A stretch of 64,000 nucleotides of DNA from Longimicrobium sp. Lineage in GTDB: Bacteria > Gemmatimonadota > Gemmatimonadetes > Longimicrobiales > Longimicrobiaceae. The translations under genes and the position numbers were made by a program. The notes beneath the pieces were generated by a model. The model saw only the letters and a program-made list of their open reading frames with translations. It was not told the DNA's origin and searched no databases. Shown one piece after another: positions 37,161 through 45,368 of the stretch. The stretch's first letter is position 1, and the number at the start of each line of letters is the position of its first letter. The stretch spans positions 1-64,000 of the forward strand of contig NZ_DATIND010000047.1 in NCBI RefSeq assembly GCF_035474595.1, read 5' to 3'.

Positions 37161-37260
37161 CGCGCCACGGTTTGGGTCCCACTTTCATCCGGTCGCACTC
37201 AACTGCTACGTCTTGCCCCGGATCGGAGCCGGGATGCATCTTCCCCCCAGGAGGTGAGAG

Positions 37261-37740
37261 ATGAAGAAGATCATCCTTGTGTGCGCCCTGTCGCTCGCGC
37301 CCGCCGCGCCCGTCGCGCTGGCTGCGCAGGCGGTGCCCCTGCCGCGCGACACCGTGCCCACGCACGTTCCCGTGCCGCTGCCGCCCAGCTTCCCCGCCGG
37401 TCCCGACGCCACGTCGATGACCGGGCATCGGGGCGGCGACGTGCTGGCCGCCGCGGGCGAGGGCGCGCTGGCCGGGGCGGTGCTCGGGGTGGTGGCCACG
37501 CAGGCCACGCCGGAGTGCGCGCCCTCGGACTCGCCGGGTGAGGCGGCCGCGGTGGGCGCCGGGATCGGCGCGGTATGGGGCGGGCTGCGCGCGCTGGTGA
37601 TGGGGCGGCGCGCGCGCATGCCGCCGGTGCTGGTGAACACGCCCGTGCGCGGGGACCGGCGCGTGAACGCTCCGCGGCCGCCGGTGGTGGACGACCGCTG
37701 CCTGGGAACGCTGCCGGGACGTTCCGACCTGCGGCAGTGA
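37261..37740 (+). CDS. Small secreted protein with glycine-zipper-like segments
   Basis: 159 aa, family not recognised. A signal peptide (MKKIILVCALSLAPAAPVALA-AQ) is followed by a Pro-rich stretch. Two Gly/Ala-rich hydrophobic segments (about 60-80 and 95-112; GEGALAGAVLGVVAT, AAAVGAGIGAVWGGL) have spacing typical of glycine-zipper proteins that associate with membranes. The tail is basic and polar and includes Cys near the end (DDRCLGTL). A strong AGGAGGTGA site precedes the ATG. Its last bases overlap the GTG start of bioF. Confidence 0.7.
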   Translation: MKKIILVCALSLAPAAPVALAAQAVPLPRDTVPTHVPVPLPPSFPAGPDATSMTGHRGGDVLAAAGEGALAGAVLGVVATQATPECAPSDSPGEAAAVGAGIGAVWGGLRALVMGRRARMPPVLVNTPVRGDRRVNAPRPPVVDDRCLGTLPGRSDLRQ

Positions 37741-38981
37741 TCGACAGCGCGCTACCCGAGGTCTCCGCCGCCCCGCCCGCCGCGGACGCGACGTCGCTGG
37801 ACGATGTGCTGCGAGGCGAGCTGGCGGAGATGGAGCGGGCGGGGCTGCGCCGGTCGCTGCGCCGCGTCGAGCATCGGCGCGGCGCCGAGGCCGTGGTGGA
37901 CGGCCGCGCCGCGGTGGACTTCTCCTCGAACGACTACCTGGGCCTCGCCTCCGACCCGCGCATCGCCGAGGCGGCGGCGCGGGCGCTGCGCGACGCGGGC
38001 ACCGGGGCTGCTGCGGCGCGGCTGATCTCCGGCAATCACCCGCTGCACGACGAGCTGGAGCGCGAGCTGGCGCGGTTCAAACGCGCGCCGGCCGCGCTCC
38101 TCTTCGCGTCCGGCTACGCGGCCAACACGGGCGCCATCCCCGCCCTCGTCGGCCGCGGCGACGCCGTCTACTCCGACGCGCTGAACCACGCCTCGCTGAT
38201 CGACGGGTGCCGCCTCTCCCGCGCGGCGCTCCGCGTCTTCCCGCACGGCGACGTCGGCGCGCTGGAGGCGATGCTGCGCGCGGACGCCGGGCTCTTCCGG
38301 CGCCGGCTGATCGTGGCCGATTCCGTCTTCTCCATGGACGGCGCGCTCTTCCCGCTGGACGCGCTGGCGGAGGTCGCGCGGCGCCACGGCGCGTGGACGT
38401 ACGTGGACGACGCGCACGGCACCGGCGTTCTGGGGGATGGCGGACGCGGCGCGGTCGAGCGCTGGGGCGTGGAGGGGCGGATCGACGTGGTGATGGGGAC
38501 GCTGGGCAAGGCGCTGGGGACGGCGGGCGCGTTCGTGGCCGGATCGGCGACGCTGTGCGAATGGCTGATGAACCGCGCGCGCCCGTTCGTCTTCACCACC
38601 GCCTCGCCGCCCGCGCTGGCGGCCGCATCGCTCGCGGCGCTGGGGATCGCGCGCGAGGAGCCGTGGCGGCGCGAGCGCCTGCGCACCAACGCCCGCCGCC
38701 TGCGCGCGGGGCTGGACGCGCTCGGCCGCCCTGCGCCCGGCGAGGCGGACGGCCACATCGTCCCCGTCCTCACCGGTGGCGCGGAGGCAACGGTGCGCGC
38801 GGGCCGCCTCCTGCTCGAGCGCGGCTTCCTGGTCGGCGCCGTCCGCCCGCCCACGGTGCCGCCCGGCACCTCGCGCCTGCGCCTCACCCTCTCCGCCGCC
38901 CACACGCCCGAGCAGGTGGACGGGCTGCTGGCGGCGCTCGCGGAAGTGCTGCCATCTCCATCAACCCCATCGCCCCGCTGA
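37737..38981 (+). CDS. bioF: 8-amino-7-oxononanoate synthase
   Basis: Joins pimeloyl-CoA/ACP and alanine to give 8-amino-7-oxononanoate, the first ring-building step of biotin. 414 aa from GTG 37737, whose GTGA overlaps the previous stop. The family signatures are VDFSSNDYLGLASDPRI, SGNHPLHDELE, FASGYAANTGAI, DALNHASLIDG, YVDDAHGTGVLG, and Lys258 (PLP) in MGTLGKALGTAG. The first 30 residues are unconserved, so a start nearer MERAGLRRSL is possible. bioA follows after a 564-bp gap that holds a large palindrome. Confidence 0.92.
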   Translation: MIDSALPEVSAAPPAADATSLDDVLRGELAEMERAGLRRSLRRVEHRRGAEAVVDGRAAVDFSSNDYLGLASDPRIAEAAARALRDAGTGAAAARLISGNHPLHDELERELARFKRAPAALLFASGYAANTGAIPALVGRGDAVYSDALNHASLIDGCRLSRAALRVFPHGDVGALEAMLRADAGLFRRRLIVADSVFSMDGALFPLDALAEVARRHGAWTYVDDAHGTGVLGDGGRGAVERWGVEGRIDVVMGTLGKALGTAGAFVAGSATLCEWLMNRARPFVFTTASPPALAAASLAALGIAREEPWRRERLRTNARRLRAGLDALGRPAPGEADGHIVPVLTGGAEATVRAGRLLLERGFLVGAVRPPTVPPGTSRLRLTLSAAHTPEQVDGLLAALAEVLPSPSTPSPR

Positions 38982-39063
38982 TCCAACCATATCGATCGAT
39001 CGGATCCGGATCGGTGGGGCATTGCGGCGAGACCCACGACGGGAGCGCGGCCGCAACACTCCT

Positions 39064-39332
39064 AACTGCGTCATCAGGGGGTGATGGACGAGGCCGACGG
39101 CCGTGCCCGTCCGCGACTCTCTTCCCGCTGGACGAGTCCGCAGCGATACCTCTCGTTTTCGTCGCGGCCTGATATGTCGGAAATTTCCGACATATCGATT
39201 CGCATCCTCGCACCCCACCTCCGTCACTCGGAACCTCGCGGAGATTTCGTCCGCCGCCATATCGACAATCTGTCGGCGCCGCGGTCGCGCACGATGGATT
39301 GCCTGGCGCCGGATCTACCTGATGACGCAGTT
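39064..39332. repeat. 269-bp unit with 15-bp inverted ends (MITE-like candidate)
   Basis: AACTGCGTCATCAGG at 39064-39078 and its exact reverse complement at 39318-39332. No target-site duplication was confirmed. Confidence 0.45.
39171..39196. promoter_or_regulatory. 26-bp perfect palindrome upstream of bioA
   Basis: GATATGTCGGAAA followed directly by its reverse complement. Too large and AT-rich to be chance in this genome. It could be an operator for bioA-bioD or part of the inserted unit around it. It does not match the BirA or BioR operator forms I know. Confidence 0.6.
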
Positions 39333-39545
39333 GAGAGCGTGTCCACCACGCCGGAGCCGCGGACGCGCGTCTCGGCTTTCCGGCGGCTCGCGTCCGATAG
39401 CGGACCGGACGTCGTCGGTAGGCCTTTGGAGATGATCCGCCGTCCACGTTGCGACCTCCGGGTGCCGCGACGAGCCACCGGGGTGGACGCGGGAGGATCG
39501 GGAGGCGAAGTTGTCGCCCCGAATCCCCCTGATCCCCGGCAGGTG

Positions 39546-40817
39546 ATGTCTCCCGACTGGCTGGCGCTGGACACCGCGCACGTCTGGCATCCGTACACGC
39601 AGCACGGCATCGCGCCCACGGCCACGCCCGTCGTCGGCGGCGAGGGCGCATACCTCCACCTGGCGGACGGCACGCGGCTGCTGGACGCCATCTCGTCGTG
39701 GTGGGTCACGCTCCACGGCCATGCGCACCCGGCCATCGCCGCGGCCATCGCCGAGCAGGCGCGGGTGCTGGAGCAGGTGATCTTCGCCGGGTTCGCGCAC
39801 GAGCCGGGCGCGCGCCTGGCCGCGGAGCTGGCGGCGGTGCTCCCGGCCGGGCTCACGCGCGTCTTCTACTCCGACGACGGCTCCACCGCGGTGGAGGTCG
39901 CGGTGAAGATGGCGCTGCAGCACTGGCGCCTCCGCGGCCAGCGCCGCCCGCTCGTGGCCGCGCTGGAGCACGCCTACCACGGCGACACCTTCGGCGCGAT
40001 GAGCGCCAGCGGCCGCAGCGTCTTCACCGAGGCGTTCGAGGACCACCTGTTCGAGACCGCGCGCCTTCCCGACCCCACGGAGGGGGATACGGTCGCCGCG
40101 CTGGACCGGCTGCTGGACGAGCGGGGGAACGAGCTCGCCGCCGTCATCGTCGAGCCGCTGCTGCTGGCCGCCGGGGGGATGCGCGTCTGGAGCGAGGACA
40201 CGCTGCGGGCCATCCGCCAGCGCACCGCGGACGCGGGGGTGCTGCTGATCGCCGACGAGGTGGCGACGGGGTTCGGGCGCACGGGGCCGCTCTGGGCGTG
40301 CGATCGCGCCGGCATCTCCCCCGACCTGATGTGCCTGTCGAAGGGCGTCACCGGCGGGTTCATGCCGCTGGGCGTGACCGCCGCGCGCGAGGAGATCTTC
40401 CAGGCGTTCGTGAGCGGCGACCGGCGCCACACCTTCTTCCACGGCCACTCGTTCACCGGCAACCCGCTTGCCTGCGCCGCTGCCCGCGCCTCGCTCCATC
40501 TCCTGCTCGACGACGGTTGCACCGCGCGGCGGGGGGAGATCGAGCGGGCGCACCGCGGCGCGCTCGATGCGCTGGCCTCGCACCCGCGGGTCCGCGCGCC
40601 GCGGGTGCTGGGGACGGTGGCCGCGTTCGAGACCGAAGCGGGGGGGGCGGGGTATCTGGAGCCGGTGGGGCGCGAGCTGGCGGCGTACGCGCGGGGCGAG
40701 GGCGTGCTGCTGCGGCCGCTGGGGAACACGGTGTACCTGATGCCTCCCTATTGCGCCACGGCGTCCGAAGTGCACAACGTATATCGGGTGATCGGCAGAT
40801 TTCTGGAGACGCGATGA
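39546..40817 (+). CDS. bioA: Adenosylmethionine-8-amino-7-oxononanoate aminotransferase
   Basis: Transfers an amino group from S-adenosylmethionine to 8-amino-7-oxononanoate, giving 7,8-diaminononanoate. 423 aa from ATG 39546. Family blocks: VWHPYTQ near the start, DAISSWWVTLHGHAHPAI, FYSDDGSTAVEVAVKMALQ, YHGDTFGAMS, LIADEVATGFGRTG, Lys266 in MCLSKGVTGGF, and HGHSFTGNPLACAAA. The long open frame upstream is unconserved. Its stop overlaps the bioD start (ATGA), so bioA and bioD are translated together. Confidence 0.95.
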   Translation: MSPDWLALDTAHVWHPYTQHGIAPTATPVVGGEGAYLHLADGTRLLDAISSWWVTLHGHAHPAIAAAIAEQARVLEQVIFAGFAHEPGARLAAELAAVLPAGLTRVFYSDDGSTAVEVAVKMALQHWRLRGQRRPLVAALEHAYHGDTFGAMSASGRSVFTEAFEDHLFETARLPDPTEGDTVAALDRLLDERGNELAAVIVEPLLLAAGGMRVWSEDTLRAIRQRTADAGVLLIADEVATGFGRTGPLWACDRAGISPDLMCLSKGVTGGFMPLGVTAAREEIFQAFVSGDRRHTFFHGHSFTGNPLACAAARASLHLLLDDGCTARRGEIERAHRGALDALASHPRVRAPRVLGTVAAFETEAGGAGYLEPVGRELAAYARGEGVLLRPLGNTVYLMPPYCATASEVHNVYRVIGRFLETR

Positions 40818-41521
40818 TCCGCCTGGGGATAACCGGCACCGACACCGGCGTGGGGAAGACGCTCGTGGCCACCGTGCTGCTGCGGCTGATGCGCGCCCGC
40901 GGCCTGCGCGTGGCGGCGATGAAGCCGGTGGAGACGGGCGTGAGCCCCGAGGATCCGCGCGGCGACGCCCACCGCCTGCGCGACGCCGCCGGCGGCGAGG
41001 ACCCGCTGGAGACGGTCCGCCCGCTGCTGCTGAAGGAGCCGCTGGCGCCGTGGGTGGCCAGCGCGCGCGGCGGCACCCGGGTGGACCTGGACGTGCTGGA
41101 CTCCGCCTTCCGCCAGCTCTGCGACGGGCGCGACGCCATCGTGGTGGAGGGCGCGGGCGGGCTCCTCGTCCCTCTCACCCGCGACGTGGCGTACGACGGG
41201 CTGTTCGTGCAGTGGGACCTGGACCTGGTGGTGGTGGCGGGGAACCGGCTGGGGGTGATCAACCACACCCTGCTCACCGTCCGCGCCGCGCACGACGCCG
41301 GGCTGCGCGTCCGCGGCGTGGTGCTGAACACCCTCGATCCCGAGCCGCCGGGGATCGCCGAAAGTACGAACCTGGAGACGCTGGCGGATCTCCTCGCCCC
41401 CGTTCCCGTCCTCCCCTTCCCCTGGCTCCGCAAGCCGGCCGACGAGAAGTACGTGCTGGAGATCGCGGAGGAGAGCGGGTTCGAGACGCTCATCTCCATG
41501 CGCGTGCCGCCGGGCTCGTGA
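40814..41521 (+). CDS. bioD: Dethiobiotin synthetase
   Basis: Closes the ureido ring of dethiobiotin from diaminononanoate, CO2 and ATP. 235 aa. P-loop GTDTGVGKT is at residues 8-16, followed by MKPVETG, EGAGGLLVPL and VVAGNRLGVINHTLLT. It overlaps bioA by 4 bp. bioB (biotin synthase) is not in the window, so the last step must be encoded elsewhere. Confidence 0.95.
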   Translation: MIRLGITGTDTGVGKTLVATVLLRLMRARGLRVAAMKPVETGVSPEDPRGDAHRLRDAAGGEDPLETVRPLLLKEPLAPWVASARGGTRVDLDVLDSAFRQLCDGRDAIVVEGAGGLLVPLTRDVAYDGLFVQWDLDLVVVAGNRLGVINHTLLTVRAAHDAGLRVRGVVLNTLDPEPPGIAESTNLETLADLLAPVPVLPFPWLRKPADEKYVLEIAEESGFETLISMRVPPGS

Positions 41522-41633
41522 GCGTGTAGGGGATTTTCGGACACCGGCAGAAACGGCGGGATAAAACTCTTGTTTGGCGGGCGGGGGTGGGACATCTTGT
41601 CATTCCTTACCCTTTCACCCGCCACGCCCCAAG

Positions 41634-42008
41634 GTGCCCGCCAAACTCGTGCTCCTCGTGGATTCGCACGAGGACAGCCGCGCCATCTACACCACGATCC
41701 TCGAGCATTCGGGCTTCGCGGTGGCGGCCGCGTCGCATGCCGACGAGGGGCTGAGGCTGGCGCGTGCACGGCGGCCCGACCTGATCGTGCTGGAGTTCTC
41801 TCCCCCGCGCGCCCGCAGCCTGGACGCCTTCCGCGCGTTCCGCCGCGATTCCGCCACTGCCTCCGTCCCCCTCGTCGCGCTCAGCACCATCCTGGGCGAG
41901 GCCGACCGCGAGCTGCTGGTGGCCGAGGGCGTCGCCCGCTACCTCGTCAAACCGTGCCCCCCGCTGATGCTGCTGGATGTGGCGAAGGCGCTGCTGGAGC
42001 GGTCGTGA
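41634..42008 (+). CDS. Atypical receiver domain with Glu in place of the phospho-acceptor Asp
   Basis: 124 aa from GTG 41634, receiver fold only. It has the acidic first strand (LVLLVDSHEDS), the switch Ser/Thr (LVALST) and Lys106 in YLVKPC. The phospho-acceptor position in PDLIVLEFSPP is Glu54 instead of Asp. Glu at this site often mimics the phosphorylated state, so the protein may be permanently active, or a scaffold. It is a paralogue of the conventional receiver at 36679 (shared KPC motif). The start is uncertain; an in-frame upstream frame adds 20 poorly conserved residues. Confidence 0.75.
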   Translation: MPAKLVLLVDSHEDSRAIYTTILEHSGFAVAAASHADEGLRLARARRPDLIVLEFSPPRARSLDAFRAFRRDSATASVPLVALSTILGEADRELLVAEGVARYLVKPCPPLMLLDVAKALLERS

Positions 42009-42074
42009 CGATCGACGTGACGGATTGTCGTGGCGGATTTGTCGTGATGGATCGTCGCGATGGATCGTCGCCGG

Positions 42075-42146
42075 TGTGGGGGAAAATGCCACTGAAGTGG
42101 CGGCTACAACGGCACGCAGTCCGCCTTCGCGGACTTCAATTCGGTG
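42075..42146 (-). repeat. REP-like element A, copy 2 (inverted)
   Basis: Reverse complement of 10889-10955, both hairpins present (GTCCGC/GCGGAC and a changed CCACT-GA-AGTGG). Confidence 0.85.
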
Positions 42147-42207
42147 CGGCGGCCACGCTTGTGCGCGGCCGCCGTTTTCATCCTCCCCGGCAATAACAGC
42201 TGAATGT

Positions 42208-42275
42208 CTCACGCGGAGACGCAGGGAACTCCGTGCGAGCGGTGAGTTCTCCGCGCCTCCGCGTCTCCGCGTGAG
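42208..42275. repeat. Long-hairpin element C, copy 3
   Basis: CTCACGCGGAGACGCAGGGAACTC against GAGTTCTCCGCG...GTCTCCGCGTGAG. Confidence 0.85.
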
Positions 42276-42305
42276 ATCCAGCAGTGCCGCGCGCCCGCGC
42301 CCGTG

Positions 42306-42872
42306 TCAGCGCGCGCCGTGCATCTCGCCGGAGCTGACGACGCGGATGGAGCCTACGTCGGGCTGCTTGCCGGTGACGATCCCCTTCATCACCTCGAAGA
42401 GGACGACGGGGCGCGGCGTGTCGCTTTTCATGTAGACCACCGACTCGGCGTCCACCAGCAGCAGGGTGATGCGCGGGTCGTCGGGGCTGCCGTCGCGCTC
42501 GCCGCCCTCGTCGGCGAACCACGCCTTCCAGTCCGGCTTGTACAGGCGGCGGATCTGCTCGCGGTCCCGCGAGATGCGCGCGGTGCCGCTCACCGACACC
42601 CACTCGCGCGTGCGGTCGCGGTAGTAGGCCAGGTTCACGTGCGGGTCGTGCTCCAGCTCGTCCAGCTTGTGGTCGCCGGCGTCGGTCACGAACCAGAAGT
42701 CCGCCGCGCCGTTGCGGTCCTGCGTCTGCATGGGCCGCGAAACCAGCTGCCCGTCGGGCCGGCGCGTGGTGAACATCGCCACCGAGATGCCGTCGATCAG
42801 GGCGTACAGGTCGTCGAGCTTCTTTTCCGTGGGCACGCTCTCGGCCCCGTGCGGGGCATCGTTCGTCGCCAT
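42306..42872 (-). CDS. Pyridoxamine-5'-phosphate-oxidase-like protein (general stress protein 26 type)
   Basis: 188 aa, split-barrel flavin-binding fold. Typical blocks are DLYALIDGISVAMFTTRRPDGQLVSRPMQTQ, DFWFVTDAGDHKLDELEHDPHVNLAYY, and WVSVSGTARISRDREQIRRLYKPDWKAWF. This branch is usually annotated as general stress protein 26 or FMN/F420-binding and is not a true PdxH. ATG 42872 has AGGGAGGGA 2-10 nt upstream and is preferred over ATG 42902. The physiological substrate is unknown. Confidence 0.88.
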   Translation of the reverse strand: MATNDAPHGAESVPTEKKLDDLYALIDGISVAMFTTRRPDGQLVSRPMQTQDRNGAADFWFVTDAGDHKLDELEHDPHVNLAYYRDRTREWVSVSGTARISRDREQIRRLYKPDWKAWFADEGGERDGSPDDPRITLLLVDAESVVYMKSDTPRPVVLFEVMKGIVTGKQPDVGSIRVVSSGEMHGAR

Positions 42873-43025
42873 CGTCCCTCCCTCTGCCTCGGGTTCGTCC
42901 AACCTTCACGAGCGAGCGCGCGGACGGGTGCAGCATGCGTGCCGGGGGTTGCCGCATCGGTGCCGCGGCGGCATCCTCAGCGCGCCCGAATCGCCCTCCA
43001 TCTCCCGCAATCCCGCGATCCCGAC

Positions 43026-43955
43026 GTGGCTTCCGCCCGGCACCGCCTGGAGATCCTGGGCGCCGCGCTGCTCTTTTCCACCGGCGGCGCCGCGATCAAG
43101 GCCACGACGCTGACGAGTTGGCAGGTGGCCAGCTTTCGCTCGGGGGTGGCGGCGCTCACGGTGTACCTGGTGGCGCGTCAGGCGCGGCGCGGGTGGAGCT
43201 GGCACGTGGTCCCCGTCGGCATCGCGTACGCGGCCACGCTGACGCTGTTCGTGGCCGCCAACAAGCTGACGACCGCGGCGAACACCATCTTCCTGCAGTC
43301 CACCGCGCCGCTGTACGTGCTGCTGCTGAGCCCGCTGCTGCTGCGCGAGCGCATCCGCCCGCGCGACGTGGGGTTCATGGCGGTGGTGGCGCTGGGGATG
43401 CTGCTCTTCTTCGTCGAGCGGCCGCCCGCCGCCGCCACCGCGCCCGACCCGCGCACCGGCGACCTGCTGGCGCTGCTCAGCGGTGTGTTCTGGGCGGCGA
43501 CGATCATGGGGCTGCGGTGGATGGGCAACCGCGGCGGTGCCAGCGACGGCAACACGCTGCCGACGATCGTGGCGGGGAACGCGATCGCCTTCCTGGCGTG
43601 CCTGCCGATGGCGCTTCCCGCGCACGCCGCGCCGGTGGACTGGGCGGTGATCGCGTACCTGGGCACCTTCCAGATCGGGGTGGCGTACCTGCTGCTGGGC
43701 TCGGGGATCCGCCACGTTCCCGCGCTGGAGGCGAGCACGCTGCTGCTGCTGGAGCCCGCGCTGAACCCGTTCTGGGCGTGGCTGGTCCACGGCGAGCGCC
43801 CGGGCATCTGGTCCATCGCCGGCGGCATCCTCATTCTGGGCGCCACCATCGCCCGCACGGCGATGTCTTCGCCGCCTTCGGCGGAGTACGAAAGTACGGA
43901 AGTACGACAGGGCGTGATGAAAAGTGCGAGAGTGCGAGAGTGCGAGAATAGGTGA
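43026..43955 (+). CDS. EamA-family (DMT) transporter
   Basis: 309 aa, ten hydrophobic helices forming two EamA repeats: first LEILGAALLFSTGGAAIKATTL..., second GDLLALLSGVFWAATIMGLRW.... The ending ALNPFWAWLVHGERPGIWSIAGGILILGATIA is characteristic. It probably exports a small metabolite such as an amino acid or nucleoside; substrate not predictable. GTG 43026 is the likely start. The last 23 residues (EYESTEVRQG... ARVRECENR) are encoded by the intergenic GTACGAAA and GTGCGAGA repeats, so a repeat array has replaced the original C-terminus. Confidence 0.85.
   Translation: MASARHRLEILGAALLFSTGGAAIKATTLTSWQVASFRSGVAALTVYLVARQARRGWSWHVVPVGIAYAATLTLFVAANKLTTAANTIFLQSTAPLYVLLLSPLLLRERIRPRDVGFMAVVALGMLLFFVERPPAAATAPDPRTGDLLALLSGVFWAATIMGLRWMGNRGGASDGNTLPTIVAGNAIAFLACLPMALPAHAAPVDWAVIAYLGTFQIGVAYLLLGSGIRHVPALEASTLLLLEPALNPFWAWLVHGERPGIWSIAGGILILGATIARTAMSSPPSAEYESTEVRQGVMKSARVRECENR
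43885..43949 (+). repeat. Octamer arrays (AGTACGAA then AGTGCGAG) inside the EamA 3' end
   Basis: About three GTACGAAA-type units (43885-43908), then three to four GTGCGAGA units (43921-43949), all within the coding frame. The inverted arrays are at 44194-44314. Confidence 0.85.
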
Positions 43956-43979
43956 AACGCGCCGCCGCTGGCTCCACGC

Positions 43980-44047
43980 AGATGTGGAGTCCGCGAAGGC
44001 GGACTGCGTGCCGTTGTAGCCGCGAGTTCACTCGCATTTTCGGCATC
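43980..44047 (+). repeat. REP-like element A, copy 3
   Basis: Same as copy 1 with compensatory changes in the second hairpin (GCGAGT-TC-ACTCGC instead of GCGACT-TC-AGTCGC), a sign that the structure is conserved. Confidence 0.88.
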
Positions 44048-44142
44048 TGCACCTCCGCATCTCCGGATCTCCACCGCACCGATCCGCATCGTCTCGCACC
44101 GCACCCCTACACGCATCTCCGCACGCACCCCGCACACGACGA

Positions 44143-44170
44143 AGGGGCCCGGCACGCGCGCCGGGCCCCT
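44143..44170. terminator. Bidirectional terminator hairpin
   Basis: Perfect 11-bp arms AGGGGCCCGGC/GCCGGGCCCCT with a 6-nt loop, between convergent EamA and tonB genes. Confidence 0.65.
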
Positions 44171-44193
44171 CGCATCTCCATCCCCAACCTGCA

Positions 44194-44314
44194 GTTCCGT
44201 ACTTCCGTACTCTCGTACTTTCGTACTGATCACGCACTCACGCACTTCCGCACTCACGCACTCACGCACTCACGCACTTCCGCACTTCCGCACTTCCGCA
44301 CTTCCGCACTTCCG
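44194..44314 (-). repeat. Inverted octamer arrays (GTACTTTC, then CACGCACT/CACTTCCG)
   Basis: Four units of the GTAC type (44194-44227) and about eleven of the GCACTTCC/GCACTCAC type (44231-44314). They end at the stop codon of the tonB gene. Confidence 0.88.
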
Positions 44315-45061
44315 TCACCGCTGCAGCTCCCAGTGGATCGGCAGGGCGATGACGACCGAGACCTTCTGGCCGTTCAGCCGGGCGGGGGAGAAGTGGAATT
44401 TCTCCACCACGCGCCTGGCCGCTTCCTCGAACGCGGGGTTCGTGGCGTCCTGAACGCGGACGCTTCCCGGCTCCACGTTGCCGTTCTCGTCGATGACCAC
44501 GATCACCGTGGCCTGGCCGGTGATGCCCGCGTCGCGCAGCAGCGGCGGATACGCGCGCTGCAGCAGCCGCTGGGCCTCGCGCTCGTTGGCCAGCCGCGGC
44601 AGCACCGACACCTCTTCCGGCGTGTACGGGTGACCGTCACCGGGCGCGGGCTGCGGATCGGTGTTGCCCGTCAGCGGCCCCGTGTGCGTGGAATCGGGCG
44701 TGCCCTCGACGTCGCCCTCGGGCCCGTCGCCGCCGGTGGGGACGGTGGGCGCCTGGTTGGGGTTCGGCGGCAGGATCCGGGTCGGCACCGTCTCCGGCGG
44801 CCGCTCGGTGACCACGCGGCCCTTCACGGGCTGGGGGCGGTCGGGCGCGGGCGGCGGCGGGGTCACGGGCTTCGGCGCGGGCTTCGGTCGCGCCGCGTCG
44901 GGGAGCCGCAGGTCGACGATGCGCTCGCGGGTCTCGGGCGGCGTGCTCTCTGCGGCGGTGACGAACGCGGCCAGCAGCAGCAGGTGCGCGCCGACCGAGA
45001 CGGCCACCGTGCGCGGGGTCCAGATGCTGCGCTTGCGGCGGTTGGTGACGACGTTGAACAT
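44315..45061 (-). CDS. TonB-family energy transducer, copy 1
   Basis: 248 aa. A short basic cytoplasmic end (MFNVVTNRRKR) and single anchor helix (about 18-38) precede a Pro/Lys/Thr-rich periplasm-spanning region (about 50-145). The TonB C-terminal domain is AYPPLLRDAGITGQATVIVVIDENGNVEPGSVRVQDATNPAFEEAARRVVEKFHFSP, ending VVIALPIHWELQR. TonB proteins pass proton-motive energy to outer-membrane receptors; no exbB/exbD or receptor gene is nearby. It is a tandem duplicate of the gene at 45369, with the same upstream sequence. GGAGG is located 6 nt before the ATG. Confidence 0.92.
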   Translation of the reverse strand: MFNVVTNRRKRSIWTPRTVAVSVGAHLLLLAAFVTAAESTPPETRERIVDLRLPDAARPKPAPKPVTPPPPAPDRPQPVKGRVVTERPPETVPTRILPPNPNQAPTVPTGGDGPEGDVEGTPDSTHTGPLTGNTDPQPAPGDGHPYTPEEVSVLPRLANEREAQRLLQRAYPPLLRDAGITGQATVIVVIDENGNVEPGSVRVQDATNPAFEEAARRVVEKFHFSPARLNGQKVSVVIALPIHWELQR

Positions 45062-45296
45062 GGGGCTCCTCCAGAGCGATGGTGCGGGCCGCTCGCCCGG
45101 CCCGGTGGGTGGCCCCGTGCGGGGCCGTTCGCGCTGGGCGCCGTGGATGGACGCCCGGAGAAGCGGGAGCGCCTGCAGTCACCCCCCACCGGCACCGCCG
45201 GTGTTCAGCCCGCGCGCTTTCCGCCGCGTGGCCCTCCATGTATCGAACGATCCGCGACCTCCGGTTCTGACGAAGAAGTTCGTAAAAATACGAAGA

Positions 45297-45317
45297 GGTC
45301 CGGCGCGATGCCGGACC
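45297..45317 (-). terminator. Terminator-like hairpin after tonB copy 2
   Basis: GGTCCGGC/GCCGGACC with a 5-nt loop. On the minus strand a T-rich stretch follows about 8 nt later. Confidence 0.5.
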
Positions 45318-45368
45318 CCTTCATCTTCAGAACCAGTAAGTGTTTGTCTGCTGCCCGGAACGAGCAGA

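Larger units (their letters stand above)
38982..39545. other. Intergenic region inside the biotin cluster, with nested inverted repeats
   Basis: No supported gene. It contains a 26-bp perfect palindrome (39171-39196) within a pair of 15-bp inverted repeats (39064-39078 and 39318-39332), spanning 269 bp. This looks like either a small inserted element or a regulatory region for bioA-bioD. Confidence 0.55.

Noticed and set aside
39081-39545. N-terminal extension of bioA (about 155 residues)
   Set aside because: The extension is Arg/Ser-rich, crosses the 26-bp palindrome and shows no similarity to the enzyme. BioA normally begins near WHPYTQ.
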